Part shown: piece after piece, positions 1-9,351 of the stretch
Layout: every line of letters begins with the position of its first letter
Position numbering within the stretch: the first letter of the stretch is position 1
From: Granulicatella elegans
GTDB taxonomy: Bacteria > Bacillota > Bacilli > Lactobacillales > Aerococcaceae
Assembly (NCBI RefSeq): GCF_020735385.1
Contig: NZ_CP085953.1
Span: 1,240,001-1,304,000, forward strand
Reading direction: 5' to 3'
Length of the DNA: 64,000 nucleotides
Position numbers and translations under genes: made by a program
Notes under the pieces: generated by a model
Told to the model about the DNA's origin: nothing
What the model saw: only the letters and a program-made list of their open reading frames with translations
Databases searched by the model: none

Positions 1-1
1 T

Positions 2-685
2 AAGTTAGAGATGAGATTTTTATGGTGGATTTTTATTGCAAGTATGATTTGGGGATTGTATTTTATTTCTCCTCTTTCAAAACCAAAGGAGATTTATGTG
101 TATGGAAATCGACAAGTGGCAGTTGAAACGATTCAAGAACAAGCAGGCATCAAAAAAGGAAAGAGTATTTGGGGAATTTTATCAGAACATGAGATTATCC
201 AAAAAAGATTAACCGCTCGAAATCCTAAAATCAAAGATGTATCAGTAACATTATCAGGATTGAATACAATCCAGTTAACGATTTTAGAAAATCCTGCCAT
301 TGGTTATTATGTTGAAGATGGACAATACAAGGAGTTATTAGCAGATGCTCAGTCGATTTCAGTAGAAGAACTAACGAGTAAAGACAATTATCCAGAATTA
401 GTGAACTTCACTGAAGAATCAAGAACTCAATTAGCGAATCAATTGGAGAAAACTTCCCCAAGTGTGATTAGTAGTATTCGTCAAATTCAATATGTAGATC
501 CCAAACAAAAACCATTAAAACTTCATTTGAAAATGAATGATGGTATGAAAGTGATTGGGACGTTAAAAGATATAGGTGAGAAGTTAAATTATTATCCAAG
601 CATTTTAAAACAATTACCTAAAAAATCAGGAACAATTGATATGGAAGTTGGAATTTTTTACACACCTGACGTGAATGCCCAATAA
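2..685 (+). CDS. divIB: Cell division protein DivIB/FtsQ, 5' end outside window
   Basis: Bitopic divisome protein that works with FtsL and DivIC at the septum. The first in-window ATG is at 11, but the frame stays open to the window edge, and the family normally has a charged cytoplasmic tail before the membrane helix, so the true start is probably upstream. A hydrophobic helix (LWWIFIASMIWGLYFI) comes first. It is followed directly by a POTRA-type domain beginning PKEIYVYGNRQV and an extracellular beta domain, giving 224 residues from the ATG. It sits just upstream of ftsA and ftsZ, the usual end of the dcw cluster. Only the missing N-terminus is uncertain. Confidence 0.9.
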   Translation, partial: KLEMRFLWWIFIASMIWGLYFISPLSKPKEIYVYGNRQVAVETIQEQAGIKKGKSIWGILSEHEIIQKRLTARNPKIKDVSVTLSGLNTIQLTILENPAIGYYVEDGQYKELLADAQSISVEELTSKDNYPELVNFTEESRTQLANQLEKTSPSVISSIRQIQYVDPKQKPLKLHLKMNDGMKVIGTLKDIGEKLNYYPSILKQLPKKSGTIDMEVGIFYTPDVNAQ

Positions 686-699
686 ATTGAAAAAAATTA

Positions 700-727
700 T
701 TAAGAAAATATACAAATGTTTTCTTAA
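700..727 (+). terminator. Weak AT-rich hairpin after divIB
   Basis: A 9-bp perfect stem (TTAAGAAAA / TTTTCTTAA) lies 15 bases past the divIB stop, with no T-run after it. The 124-base divIB-ftsA gap is otherwise very AT-rich and may hold the ftsA promoter, but no well-spaced -35/-10 pair was found. Confidence 0.3.
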
Positions 728-809
728 CAGTAAAGAAATATGTTAAAATAAATCAGTATAGTTATTTATGAAAGATAAAAAGAAAAAATAATAGGAGGTT
801 TCAATAAAC

Positions 810-2135
810 GTGAAAAATCAAGGAATTTATGTGAGTTTAGATATTGGAACCACTTCAATTAAAGTTGTTGTTGCTGAATATATTCGTGGACAATTAAACA
901 TTATTGGAGTCGGCAATGAAAAATCTCAAGGACTAAGCCGGGGAGTAATTGTAGATATCGATGAAACAGTTGAATCTATTAAAAAAGCCGTAAAACAAGC
1001 AGAACAAAAAGCAAGTATTCAAATTCAAGATGTTATTGTAGGAATCCCAAGTAATCAAATTTCAATTGAGCCATGTCATGGAATGATTGCTGTATCAAGT
1101 GAAAATCGTGAAATTACAGATATTGATGTTCATAATGTGATTTCAGCAGCAAAAGTTCGCTCAGTTGCACCTGAAAGAGAAATTATTTCTGTCATTCCAG
1201 AAGAATTTATCGTGGATGGATTCGATGGCATTAAAGATCCTCGTGGAATGATTGGGGTTCGTTTAGAATTATATGCAAGTATGATTACTGGACCAAAAAC
1301 AATTGTTCATAATATTAAACGTTGTATTGATAAAGCGGGATTAAATATTGAAGAAATGGTGATTCAACCACTTGCCATTAGTCAAGTAGCAATGTCAGCT
1401 GGTGAACGCGAATTTGGTACCATCTTAATTGATATGGGTGGTGGACAAACAAGTGCGTCAGTGATGCATGATCATCAACTAAAATTCTCATACGTAGATC
1501 AAGAAGGCGGAGATTTCGTTACAAAAGATATTTCTGTCATCTTGAATGCAAGTTTTGAAAATGCAGAACGAATCAAACGTGAATATGGTTATGCCATTTC
1601 TACTGAAACTTCTGAAGATGAATTTTTCCCAGTTGAAACAATTGGTAAGAAAGATCCTGTGAAAGTAGATGAACATTATTTATCAGAAATTATTGAAGCA
1701 AGAGAAGTTCAAATTTTAGAAAATATTAAACGTGCTCTTGAACATGTGGATGCATTAAGCTTACCTGGAGGAATTGTTTTAACAGGTGGAGCATCTTCAA
1801 TGGCAGGTGTACTTGAATTAGCTCAAGAAATTTTTGGAGTAAATGTGAAAACTTATATTCCTGAACAAATAGGAATGAGAAATCCAATTTATGCAACAAG
1901 TATGGGATTAATTCAATATGCTGCATCATTAGATGACGTGCATCGTATTGCCCAAAAAGGCAAAATAACAACTGAAAAGAGAGTAACACCTCTAACAAAC
2001 TCTAGCCGTCCAGTTGTAGACCCAACTCCACAACCAGTTGAACAACCAAAAGTTGAAGTAGAAGTAGCAAAAGAAACTGAATCAGAAAGTTTTGGAGATA
2101 AAGTGAAAAACTTCTTCAAAATGTTCATTGACTAG
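810..2135 (+). CDS. ftsA: Cell division protein FtsA
   Basis: Actin-like ATPase that anchors FtsZ to the membrane and recruits the divisome. The 441-residue product has the N-terminal phosphate-1 motif (DIGTTSIKV, about residues 12-20), a phosphate-2 motif (IDMGGGQTS, about 207) and an adenosine motif (LTGGASSMAG, about 322). The last 14 residues (GDKVKNFFKMFID) form the expected amphipathic membrane-targeting helix after a Pro/Glu-rich linker. The start is GTG at 810, chosen because AGGAGG lies about 12 bases upstream. It is followed 23 bases later by ftsZ with its own AAGGAGG. Confidence 0.97.
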   Translation: MKNQGIYVSLDIGTTSIKVVVAEYIRGQLNIIGVGNEKSQGLSRGVIVDIDETVESIKKAVKQAEQKASIQIQDVIVGIPSNQISIEPCHGMIAVSSENREITDIDVHNVISAAKVRSVAPEREIISVIPEEFIVDGFDGIKDPRGMIGVRLELYASMITGPKTIVHNIKRCIDKAGLNIEEMVIQPLAISQVAMSAGEREFGTILIDMGGGQTSASVMHDHQLKFSYVDQEGGDFVTKDISVILNASFENAERIKREYGYAISTETSEDEFFPVETIGKKDPVKVDEHYLSEIIEAREVQILENIKRALEHVDALSLPGGIVLTGGASSMAGVLELAQEIFGVNVKTYIPEQIGMRNPIYATSMGLIQYAASLDDVHRIAQKGKITTEKRVTPLTNSSRPVVDPTPQPVEQPKVEVEVAKETESESFGDKVKNFFKMFID

Positions 2136-2158
2136 TCAAAATCTAAGGAGGAAAAAGA

Positions 2159-3448
2159 ATGGAATTCGAATTTGATACAAATTTACAAGGCGCTGTTATT
2201 AAAGTAATTGGTGTAGGGGGAGCAGGAAATAATGCTGTAAACCGTATGATTGCGGAAGGCGTACAAGGCGTTGAATTTATCGTTGCCAATACTGATACTC
2301 AAGCTTTAGCAAATTCTAAAGCAGAAACTAAAATTCAATTAGGACCTAAATTAACAAAAGGTTTAGGAGCAGGTTCATTACCTGATATCGGTTTGAAAGC
2401 TGCAGAAGAAAGTGAAGAACGAATTCGTGAAGCTTTATCAGGAGCAGACTTAATTTTCGTTACAGCTGGTATGGGTGGCGGAACTGGTACTGGTGCAGCA
2501 CCAATTGTAGCTCGTATTGCAAAAGATTTAGGAGCATTAACTGTTGGGGTTGTAACTCGTCCATTTAGCTTTGAAGGACCAAAACGTGGTCGTTATGCAG
2601 CAGAAGGTGTTGCTCAAATGAAAGCAAATGTGGATACATTAGTAACAATTTCAAATAACCGTTTATTAGAAATCGTTGATAAAAAGACTCCAATGTTAGA
2701 AGCATTCCGTGAAGCAGACAATGTATTACGTCAAGGAGTACAAGGTATTTCTGATTTAATTATTGCACCTGGTTATGTAAACTTAGACTTTGCTGACGTG
2801 AAAACAGTGATGAAAGATCAAGGTTCTGCATTAATGGGTATCGGGGTTGCGAGTGGAGAAAACCGTACTGCGGAAGCAACGAAAAAAGCGATCTCTTCTC
2901 CATTATTAGAAGTTTCAATTGATGGAGCAGAACAAATCTTATTAAATATTACAGGTGGATCTGATTTAACATTATTCGAAGCGCAAGATGCTTCTGATAT
3001 CGTAGCAGCAGCTGCAACAAATGATGTTAATATTATCTTTGGTACATCTATTAATGAAAATCTTGGAGATGAAGTAATTGTAACAGTGATTGCGACTGGT
3101 ATTGATGAAGAGCACAAATCTTCAAAAAAAACAACAGGACGTACTAGCCGCACAACATTAACACCAACTACTCCAACATCAACAAAAGAAATTGGAAATA
3201 ACCCTCAAACATTCCAAGAAAAACAAGTAACACCAAAGAAAAAAGCAGTAGTTGAAGAAAAACAACCTGAAAAAGATATTTTCGGAGATTGGGATATCCG
3301 TCGTGAAGCAAGTGTTCGTGAAACAACAACAGAAACAGATTCACCATTTGCTCAAAAGAGTTTCGTTGAAGCGCCAGTGGAAACAAAATATGAATCTGAT
3401 GATACTTTAGACACACCACCATTCTTCAGAAGAAGAAACAGAAACTAA
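2159..3448 (+). CDS. ftsZ: Cell division protein FtsZ
   Basis: Tubulin-like GTPase that forms the Z ring. The GTP-binding signature [10 protein letters not shown] is near residue 107, preceded by the [13 protein letters not shown] loop near residue 18. The T7 synergy loop (NLDFADVK) is near residue 207. The globular core is followed by a variable Thr/Lys/Glu-rich linker and the conserved C-terminal peptide [12 protein letters not shown], which binds FtsA and SepF. The length of 429 is usual. The stop overlaps the start of the next gene (TAATG), so the two are translationally coupled. Confidence 0.98.
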   Translation: MEFEFDTNLQGAVIKVIGVGGAGNNAVNRMIAEGVQGVEFIVANTDTQALANSKAETKIQLGPKLTKGLGAGSLPDIGLKAAEESEERIREALSGADLIFVTAGMGGGTGTGAAPIVARIAKDLGALTVGVVTRPFSFEGPKRGRYAAEGVAQMKANVDTLVTISNNRLLEIVDKKTPMLEAFREADNVLRQGVQGISDLIIAPGYVNLDFADVKTVMKDQGSALMGIGVASGENRTAEATKKAISSPLLEVSIDGAEQILLNITGGSDLTLFEAQDASDIVAAAATNDVNIIFGTSINENLGDEVIVTVIATGIDEEHKSSKKTTGRTSRTTLTPTTPTSTKEIGNNPQTFQEKQVTPKKKAVVEEKQPEKDIFGDWDIRREASVRETTTETDSPFAQKSFVEAPVETKYESDDTLDTPPFFRRRNRN

Positions 3449-4116
3449 TGACTATGATTCAAAGTAATGCAGAACAAATTGTCACTCGCATTCAACAATC
3501 ATGCGATAAAGTTTCTAGAGATGTACAAGAAGTATGTCCCATTATAGTAACTAAAAATCGTACGAATGAAGAAATCCAAGAAGTTTATTCTCTTGGATTT
3601 CGGCATTTTGCGGAGAATCGTGTTGAGAAGTTATTAGAACGCCAAATTGCATTTCCACAAGAAGATATTGTTTGGCATTTGATTGGACCTTTACAAAAAA
3701 GAAAAGTGAAGCAAATTGTTAATCGAATTCAGTATTTTCATGCGATTGATCGTCTATCGATTATGGAAGAGATTGAAAAGCGATTAGATTCACCGTTGAA
3801 ATGTTTTTTAGAAGTCAACGTTTCAGGCGAAGAATCGAAGCATGGTTTTACTACAGAAGAAGTTTTTGAAGCCTTTGAAGTGGCAAAAAAGTTTGCACAA
3901 ATTGACATCATTGGATTAATGACAATGGCACCATTTGATGCCAGCGAAGAAGAAATTCGTCAGTATTTTCATGAGTTAAAAGAAATTTCTGAAAAAATTA
4001 ATAGTGAGAAGCCATTACAATTAAGTATGGGTATGAGCCAAGATTATCCGATTGCGATTGAAGAAGGCGCCCATTTTATTAGGATAGGAACCGCTTGGTT
4101 TGAAAAGGAGGAGTAG
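3448..4116 (+). CDS. ylmE: YggS/YlmE-family pyridoxal phosphate homeostasis protein
   Basis: PLP-binding alanine-racemase-fold protein of the COG0325 family, thought to buffer pyridoxal phosphate. Visible family features are VTKNRTNEEI near residue 35 (the Lys expected to bind PLP), FAENRVEKLLER, HLIGPLQKRKVK, and the C-terminal LSMGMSQDYPIAIEEG and IRIGTAWF. Length is 222. It starts on the last base of the ftsZ stop and lies just before sepF, the usual ylm order. The context suggests co-transcription with division genes, not a direct division role. Confidence 0.93.
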   Translation: MTMIQSNAEQIVTRIQQSCDKVSRDVQEVCPIIVTKNRTNEEIQEVYSLGFRHFAENRVEKLLERQIAFPQEDIVWHLIGPLQKRKVKQIVNRIQYFHAIDRLSIMEEIEKRLDSPLKCFLEVNVSGEESKHGFTTEEVFEAFEVAKKFAQIDIIGLMTMAPFDASEEEIRQYFHELKEISEKINSEKPLQLSMGMSQDYPIAIEEGAHFIRIGTAWFEKEE

Positions 4117-4117
4117 T

Positions 4118-4540
4118 ATGGGATTTTGGAATAACGTTAAAACATTTTTAGAGCCAGATGATGGGTATGAGCCAATTGATGAAGAAATGTATGAAGAAGA
4201 ACAGTCAAATGTTCAGGAATACCGAAGAACTCCCTCTAATGTTGTTAGTTTTCAACAAGCGCAACAAAATAAAAAAGTTTCAAAAGTCTTTGTGATGGAA
4301 CCAACGGTTTATACAGAAGCAGAACGTGTGGCAGATGCTTTGTTAAAAGGTGAAGCAGTGATTATTAATTTTAGAAAAATGGAAGTTTCGGATGCGAAAA
4401 GAGTGATTGACTTTGTCGTAGGTGTCACTTATGCCATTAATGGAGATGTTCAGCAAATTAGGGAAGATATTTATATTTGCTCACCACCAAATTTCCAAGT
4501 ACAAGGGTCTTTTGTGGAGGATGAGTATTCTTCTTATTAA
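4118..4540 (+). CDS. sepF: Cell division protein SepF
   Basis: Membrane-associated protein that bundles FtsZ filaments and tethers them at the septum. The ATG at 4118 is chosen because GGAGG lies just before it and the product begins MGFWNNVKTFLEPDD, the amphipathic helix typical of SepF. A longer in-frame reading from 4100 would overlap ylmE and bury this helix. The C-terminal DUF552 domain (VFVMEPTVYTEAERVADALL and the following strands) forms the dimer core. Length is 140 residues. Confidence 0.95.
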   Translation: MGFWNNVKTFLEPDDGYEPIDEEMYEEEQSNVQEYRRTPSNVVSFQQAQQNKKVSKVFVMEPTVYTEAERVADALLKGEAVIINFRKMEVSDAKRVIDFVVGVTYAINGDVQQIREDIYICSPPNFQVQGSFVEDEYSSY

Positions 4541-4570
4541 TGGAAATAAATTTAAGTTAAGGAGAAAGAT

Positions 4571-4837
4571 ATGTTATTGTTTCAATTCATCCGTTTATTA
4601 TTACGGGCAATTGATATTTATATGATGCTGATTAGTGCGTATGTTGTATGTACTTGGTTTCCACAAGCGCGCAATATGACGTTAGCTAGATGGTTACAAG
4701 CAGTGTGTGAACCATATTTATCTTATTTTGATCGAATTCGAATTGGGATGTTTGGTTTTTCAGCTGTATTTGGATTATTATTTTTACAATTTTTAAAATT
4801 TGGTATTATTCAAATCATTAAATTTTTACTTTATTAG
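4571..4837 (+). CDS. ylmG: YggT-family membrane protein YlmG
   Basis: Small integral membrane protein of the YggT family with two predicted transmembrane segments (about residues 1-30 and 62-88) flanking the conserved stretch NMTLARWLQAVCEPYLSYFDRI. Length is 88, normal for the family. An AAGGAG site precedes the ATG. The biochemical role is unknown; in Gram-positives it belongs to the sepF neighbourhood and is linked to cell-wall growth or shape. Its stop is followed directly by the next gene. Confidence 0.92.
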   Translation: MLLFQFIRLLLRAIDIYMMLISAYVVCTWFPQARNMTLARWLQAVCEPYLSYFDRIRIGMFGFSAVFGLLFLQFLKFGIIQIIKFLLY

Positions 4838-4846
4838 GTGATAGTT

Positions 4847-5635
4847 ATGGATACGTCTATATTTCAACATTTTAGAAAAGAAGAGCAAGATTTTATTCGT
4901 AAAGTAGAATCTTGGGTGGTTTCTAGTCAAGAACAATATGCCCCTATATTGACGCCATTTTTAGATCCGCGACAACAATTTATTGTTGAGGCAATCGTAG
5001 GTCAGTATGGTGAGATTAAATTTCAATTTGAAGGTGGCTATATTGCTGCTGAACGAAAAAGATGTATGATTTATCCAGATTTTTATACACCGACAACAGA
5101 TGAATTTGATGTTAAATTGATAGAAATTCATTATCCAATGAAATTTTCTTCAATAAGTCATGGACAAATCCTCGGTTCTTTGGTAGGCTTAGGGATAGAC
5201 CGTGACCAATTAGGAGATATTATTTCTGATGGGATTCATTGGCAATTATTGTTGACGAAACAAATGTTGCCTTATTTGGAACAAAATTTTCAAAAAGTTG
5301 GAAAAATTAGTATTCGAATAGAGAAAAGAGAATATACAGAATTCATTGTTCCGATTGATCATTGGACATATACAACCGCAATTGTGTCTTCCTTACGATT
5401 GGATACATTAATTGCATCCATTTTTCATATTTCTAGACAGCGCTCGAAGGAATTGGTAGAGAGTAATAAAGTAAAAGTTAACTGGGCAGAAGAAATTCGT
5501 CCTGATTTTATGATTGAATTACTTGATATTATTTCCATAAGAGGGTATGGTAGAATACAGATAAACAATATAGAGGGACGGACAAAAAAGGATAAAATAA
5601 AACTTGAAATAGGTCTGCTCGAGAAAAATAAATAA
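4847..5635 (+). CDS. ylmH: YlmH S4-domain RNA-binding protein
   Basis: Member of the YlmH family, RNA-binding proteins with a C-terminal S4 domain (about residues 178-240, LDTLIASIFHISRQRSKELV through the ISIRGYGRIQI strand). Family members have been linked to ribosome quality control. ATG 4847 is preferred over GTG 4838 because AGGTGA at 4836-4841 is correctly spaced from it, and the GTG would abut the ylmG stop with no room for a binding site. Length is 262. It lies between ylmG and divIVA, the canonical place. Confidence 0.93.
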   Translation: MDTSIFQHFRKEEQDFIRKVESWVVSSQEQYAPILTPFLDPRQQFIVEAIVGQYGEIKFQFEGGYIAAERKRCMIYPDFYTPTTDEFDVKLIEIHYPMKFSSISHGQILGSLVGLGIDRDQLGDIISDGIHWQLLLTKQMLPYLEQNFQKVGKISIRIEKREYTEFIVPIDHWTYTTAIVSSLRLDTLIASIFHISRQRSKELVESNKVKVNWAEEIRPDFMIELLDIISIRGYGRIQINNIEGRTKKDKIKLEIGLLEKNK

Positions 5636-5649
5636 GAGGAGTTGGAATT

Positions 5650-6297
5650 ATGTTAACACCAATCGAAATTCATAATAAGGAATTTCCTACAAAATTTAAA
5701 GGTTATGATCCTGAAGAAGTAAACGATTATTTAGATGAAGTCATTCGTACGGTTGAACAATTAATTCGCGAAAATAAAGATTTAGAAAAACGTGTAAAAT
5801 TTAATGAAGAAAAAGTTTCTTACTTTAATTCTATTCAAGAAACATTAAATAAATCAATCATTGTAGCGCAAGAAGCTGCTGATCGTTTGAAGGAAAATGC
5901 TCGTAAAGATGCAGAAATCATTATTTTTGAAGCTGAAAAAGAAGCAGAGAGATTATTAAAAGAAGCAGCTGAAAAAGGAACAGAAATTAATCGTGAAACA
6001 GATGTATTGAAGAAAGAAACACGTATGTTCCGTCAAAGATTACAAATTATGGTGGAATCTCAATTAGAAATGATTAAAAATGAAGAGTGGGATTTATTAT
6101 TAAATAGCCATTCTAAAATTGAAGTATCAGCACCATCGATTGATACAATTTTAGCAGGTCGTGCTAAGAAAAATGAACAATTAATTACTCCAGAAGTAAC
6201 TCCTTCATGTACTCCAAATTTTGAAGAAACGAATCCAAACAAACAGGAAATCGTTCTTCCAACGGATGAAGTGATTACTGCAGGTAAATTTCAATAA
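5650..6297 (+). CDS. divIVA: Cell division initiation protein DivIVA
   Basis: Coiled-coil protein that binds negatively curved membrane at the septum and poles. The N-terminal lipid-binding motif (LTPIEIHNKEFPTKFKGYDPEEVNDYLDEV) is textbook. Long coiled coils follow (about residues 30-145), then a Pro/Thr-rich tail. Length is 215. An IS1182-family element begins 3 bases after the stop. In many relatives ileS lies next, but here ileS is 31 kb away. Confidence 0.96.
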   Translation: MLTPIEIHNKEFPTKFKGYDPEEVNDYLDEVIRTVEQLIRENKDLEKRVKFNEEKVSYFNSIQETLNKSIIVAQEAADRLKENARKDAEIIIFEAEKEAERLLKEAAEKGTEINRETDVLKKETRMFRQRLQIMVESQLEMIKNEEWDLLLNSHSKIEVSAPSIDTILAGRAKKNEQLITPEVTPSCTPNFEETNPNKQEIVLPTDEVITAGKFQ

Positions 6298-6335
6298 TCA
6301 AAAAGAGGCTGGGCAAAAAGTCTCAAAAATAGAAG

Positions 6336-6378
6336 AAAGCACTATAAAATTCTGAAACAGGATTTTATAGTGCTTTTT
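6336..6378 (+). terminator. Hairpin inside the left IS1182 end
   Basis: A 15-bp perfect stem (AAAGCACTATAAAAT with its complement) is followed by a T-run on the + strand. It overlaps the inner edge of the inverted repeat. It would stop divIVA transcripts from entering the transposase gene and may terminate divIVA itself. Confidence 0.75.
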
Positions 6379-6456
6379 AGTCTTATAAATTAAACATAGG
6401 AGTCTACCTCTGTTATAATAAGTTTGAATGAAATAAAATAAGAAAGGGTGACTCCT

Positions 6457-8208
6457 ATGTACAAAAATTATACCACACCAACAGATACTTTAGAACTAAA
6501 TTTTACATTAACCGTCCCTAAAAACCACATTGCTCAATTTATTAATCAGTTTGTAGATTCTATTCCAGATTCTATTATCTTTCCTAATACAACATCAAAA
6601 ATGGGTAGACCTGCTCATCATCCTCGTATGTTATTAAAAATGATTCTCTTCGCTTATACTCGTTCTACGTATAGTGGTAGAAAAATTGTTCAATTAAATG
6701 AAGAAAATATTCCGATGCAGTGGCTTTCTCAACAAACTTATGTCTGTTACCATGTTATTAATAATTTTAGAAGTAATGAACAGTTTTCCTCTATCATTAA
6801 AAACATTTTCGTATACTTTACTTTATTACTCCAACACTATCATATTATTGATTCAGATAGTTTATTTATTGATGGTACAAAAGTTCAAGCAGATGCCAAT
6901 CGTTATTCATTTGTATGGCGTAAAGCTATTGAAAGATATGATGAAGCTTTAAATGAAAAAATTAGTACATTATATGATCAATTAATTCAAAATCAAGTGA
7001 ATATTGCTTTATCAGAAGAAGAAAAAATTACTGAATATGGTGTTCATGCCATGATTGAAGCTACTAATAACTCTCTAGAACAGTTAGAAGAACTCATTGA
7101 AGAAGAACCTAAACATATTGTTGGTGGTTCTAAAAACAAACAGAAAAAACGCTTGTTAAATTCTTTTAAACGTCAACTTGAAAAAGATTTTCTGCCTCGT
7201 AAAGAAAAATATACGATAGCTAAGGAAACATTTGATAACCGGAATAGTTATTCTAAAACAGATAACGATGCTACTTTTATGTGTATGAAAGAAGATGCCA
7301 TGAAAAATCGAGAATTAAAACCTGGCTATAATCTTCAAATCGCAACGAATCATCAATATGTTTTAGGTTTTGATGTATTTCCTAATCCTACAGATATGCG
7401 TACTCTTAAACCATTTTTAAATTCATTTAAACTATTAGACAAATTTTCTATTATTATTGCGGATGCTGGATACGGTAGTGAAGAAAACTATCAATTGATT
7501 CTTGAAGAGTATGAAAAGACACCTTTGATTCCTTACACAATGTACGAAAAAGAACAAACGAAGAAATTTAAAAATGATCCATCTAATAGACAAAATTGGT
7601 ATTACAATGAAGAGGAAGATTATTATATTGATCATTTAGGTGTAAAATTTAGTTTTAAATATTATTCAACAAGAAACGATAAGAATGGATTTACTCGTAG
7701 ATTTAAAGTGTATGAGACAGATTCAATTCAAGAAACAGAAGCATTGGATGAATTAGCGAAAACTCCTACTGGACAACAACGTCAAATCCGTGTAAACCAA
7801 GTTTGGGAATCTTATAAAGAAACGATTAAAGAAGCGTTACATAGTGACCGTGGAAGTAGTATATATGCTCAACGAAAAATTGAAGTTGAGCCAGTTTTCG
7901 GTCAAATGAAGCGCAATTTTGGCATGCGCAGAACTCATGTTAGAGGTAAAAATGCAGTTCATAATAACATTGGTCTGCTCTTTTTAGGGATGAATTTGCA
8001 GAGATTAAGGAAATATATCTTAAATAATATGAATCAAGGGTGGTTTATCCCCCTTGATTTTACTGAATTTATTAAAAAGCACGTCCTAATTTTGATTTCA
8101 GTCAAAATCGGGACGTGCTTTCTTCTATTTTTGAGACTTTTTGCCCAGCCTCTTTTTTTGTATGTTTTTTCCAAATGGAATGTAAACGAAATAGAGAGTC
8201 CACTGTAA
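6457..8208 (+). CDS. IS1182-family transposase, reading out of the element
   Basis: DDE transposase. Its N-terminal DUF772-type region has GRPAHHPRMLLKMILFAYT near residue 50. The catalytic region includes DSLFIDGTKVQADANRYSF, IIADAGYGSEENY and the C-terminal EVEPVFGQMKRNFGMRRTHV. ATG 6457 is chosen over GTG 6448 because AGAAAGGG at 6441-6448 is correctly placed. The frame has no stop inside the IS: it crosses the right inverted repeat and ends 51 bases into host DNA, so about 35 C-terminal residues come from the terminal hairpin, repeat and antisense host sequence. The core looks intact and probably active. Confidence 0.93.
   Translation: MYKNYTTPTDTLELNFTLTVPKNHIAQFINQFVDSIPDSIIFPNTTSKMGRPAHHPRMLLKMILFAYTRSTYSGRKIVQLNEENIPMQWLSQQTYVCYHVINNFRSNEQFSSIIKNIFVYFTLLLQHYHIIDSDSLFIDGTKVQADANRYSFVWRKAIERYDEALNEKISTLYDQLIQNQVNIALSEEEKITEYGVHAMIEATNNSLEQLEELIEEEPKHIVGGSKNKQKKRLLNSFKRQLEKDFLPRKEKYTIAKETFDNRNSYSKTDNDATFMCMKEDAMKNRELKPGYNLQIATNHQYVLGFDVFPNPTDMRTLKPFLNSFKLLDKFSIIIADAGYGSEENYQLILEEYEKTPLIPYTMYEKEQTKKFKNDPSNRQNWYYNEEEDYYIDHLGVKFSFKYYSTRNDKNGFTRRFKVYETDSIQETEALDELAKTPTGQQRQIRVNQVWESYKETIKEALHSDRGSSIYAQRKIEVEPVFGQMKRNFGMRRTHVRGKNAVHNNIGLLFLGMNLQRLRKYILNNMNQGWFIPLDFTEFIKKHVLILISVKIGTCFLLFLRLFAQPLFLYVFSKWNVNEIESPL
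8075..8122. terminator. Hairpin inside the right IS1182 end
   Basis: A long stem pairs AAAAGCACGTCC-ATTTTGA with TCAAAAT-GGGACGTGCTTT around a short loop. The - strand side carries a T5 run, so it could stop transcripts of the exporter operon entering the IS. It lies within the transposase reading frame. Confidence 0.55.
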
Positions 8209-8584
8209 AAATGGCTAATGCGATCATTCCAGCAACTGCAATGGTACTAGATAAATAATATTGCGCCTTGATAGAATCCCCTGTTAAAAAGGCATAAGCT
8301 GTACGATACATTCCTGCTCCAGGTACTAATGGGAAAAATCCTGGAATGAAAAATACTGTTACGGGCGCTTTAAAAAATCTAGCTGCTATGTGAGAAAGGA
8401 AGGCTATAGAGAGTCCACTATAATAGGTGGATAATTCCATACCGGCACTATCTAAAAAGATTAAATAAATCCACCAACCAATTCCACCAATAAGAGCAGT
8501 ATATTTGATTAATCGTTTTGGTGCTTCAAATACAATACTACTAAAATAAACCGCAATAACTGAGCTAATGACTTGAAACATCAT
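8102..8584 (-). CDS. Threonine/serine exporter small subunit, C-terminus replaced by IS sequence
   Basis: Membrane protein of the ThrE_2 (DUF3815) family with about four hydrophobic helices. It has the family-typical stretch FFKAPVTVFFIPGFFPLVPGA near residue 70 and YRTAYAFLTGD near residue 93. It pairs with the upstream large subunit (start and stop overlap by 4 bases) and probably exports Thr/Ser or related small molecules. From about position 8157 the frame enters the IS1182 right end, so the final 18 or so residues (EAGQKVSKIEESTSRF) are encoded by the inverted repeat. The native tail has been lost or extended; the membrane core remains. Confidence 0.85.
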   Translation of the reverse strand: MMFQVISSVIAVYFSSIVFEAPKRLIKYTALIGGIGWWIYLIFLDSAGMELSTYYSGLSIAFLSHIAARFFKAPVTVFFIPGFFPLVPGAGMYRTAYAFLTGDSIKAQYYLSSTIAVAGMIALAIFTVDSLFRLHSIWKKHTKKEAGQKVSKIEESTSRF

Positions 8585-9351
8585 AATGGATTGACACCTC
8601 CTCCAATCAATAGACCAATGGCTACCGCAATGGAAATAGAAAGAGCAGTAACGGCAGCTTCAACAGCGCGTGCAGTTCCTGAGTTATAATCGCCACGTAG
8701 TGTATCTCGAATGGCATTCGTAATAGCTGTACCTGGCACTGCTGGCATAATTGATCCGATAATTGGAATCCCTATATGAATATTAGGAAATATCGTTTCT
8801 TGTAAATAACAAATAATAATGACCATTGGAATAATAGAAACTAAGTTGGTAATAAACATACCTAGTCCTAATTTTGCATCTAATTTATAAACTAATGGAA
8901 GTACGATAGCTGCAATTCCCGCAACAAACATTTCTAATAAAGTGGCTCCATAAAGGGCAGCGTAACACCCACACATAATGACTAGACCAACATTTTTCAA
9001 CCATGATGGATAGTCTGATTCTTTTAAATTTTGAATTTTTTCATAAGCAGTATTAATATCAATTTCTCCACTAACTAATTGACGTGAAATGCTATTGACT
9101 TTATAAATTCGATTTAAGTTTGTATCTCGATTTGGAACACGACGGATTTCAGTAATACAATCAATACAGTCATCGTCTAATGTTGCAAAAATTCCTGTAG
9201 CATTCGCAAAGGCTTCGCAAGTTGCAAAATGAGAAGTGGATAAAATATAATTCATCGTTTCTTCTACACGATAACTTTCTGCATTGCATTCTAACATAAT
9301 TTGACCTGCAAGCATGGCAGTATCCATCAATTTTTTAGCGTATTCTCGCAT
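8581..9351 (-). CDS. Threonine/serine exporter large subunit (ThrE/DUF1212 family)
   Basis: The 256-residue protein has a cytoplasmic N-terminal DUF1212 region (MLECNAESYRVEETM near residue 18, EIRRVPNRDTNLNRI near 67). About five transmembrane helices follow, with the conserved PIIGSIMPAVPGTAITNAIRD segment near residue 195. In two-gene versions of the ThrE exporter this is the larger half. A clean AAGGAG precedes the ATG at 9351. The 203-base gap to pta is shared by the two divergent genes; on the - strand TATACT preceded by TGG (about 9381-9389) looks like an extended -10. Confidence 0.88.
   Translation of the reverse strand: MREYAKKLMDTAMLAGQIMLECNAESYRVEETMNYILSTSHFATCEAFANATGIFATLDDDCIDCITEIRRVPNRDTNLNRIYKVNSISRQLVSGEIDINTAYEKIQNLKESDYPSWLKNVGLVIMCGCYAALYGATLLEMFVAGIAAIVLPLVYKLDAKLGLGMFITNLVSIIPMVIIICYLQETIFPNIHIGIPIIGSIMPAVPGTAITNAIRDTLRGDYNSGTARAVEAAVTALSISIAVAIGLLIGGGVNPL

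Larger units (their letters stand above)
6300..8157 (+). mobile_element. IS1182-family insertion sequence, complete
   Basis: The element is bounded by a perfect 43-bp inverted repeat: the left end 6300-6342 (beginning AAAAAGAGGCTGGGCAAAAA) and its exact reverse complement at 8115-8157. It holds one transposase gene. A stem-loop lies just inside each end. No target duplication could be recognised next to the ends. It separates divIVA from the 3' end of the small threonine/serine exporter gene and supplies that gene's stop codon. Confidence 0.92.
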
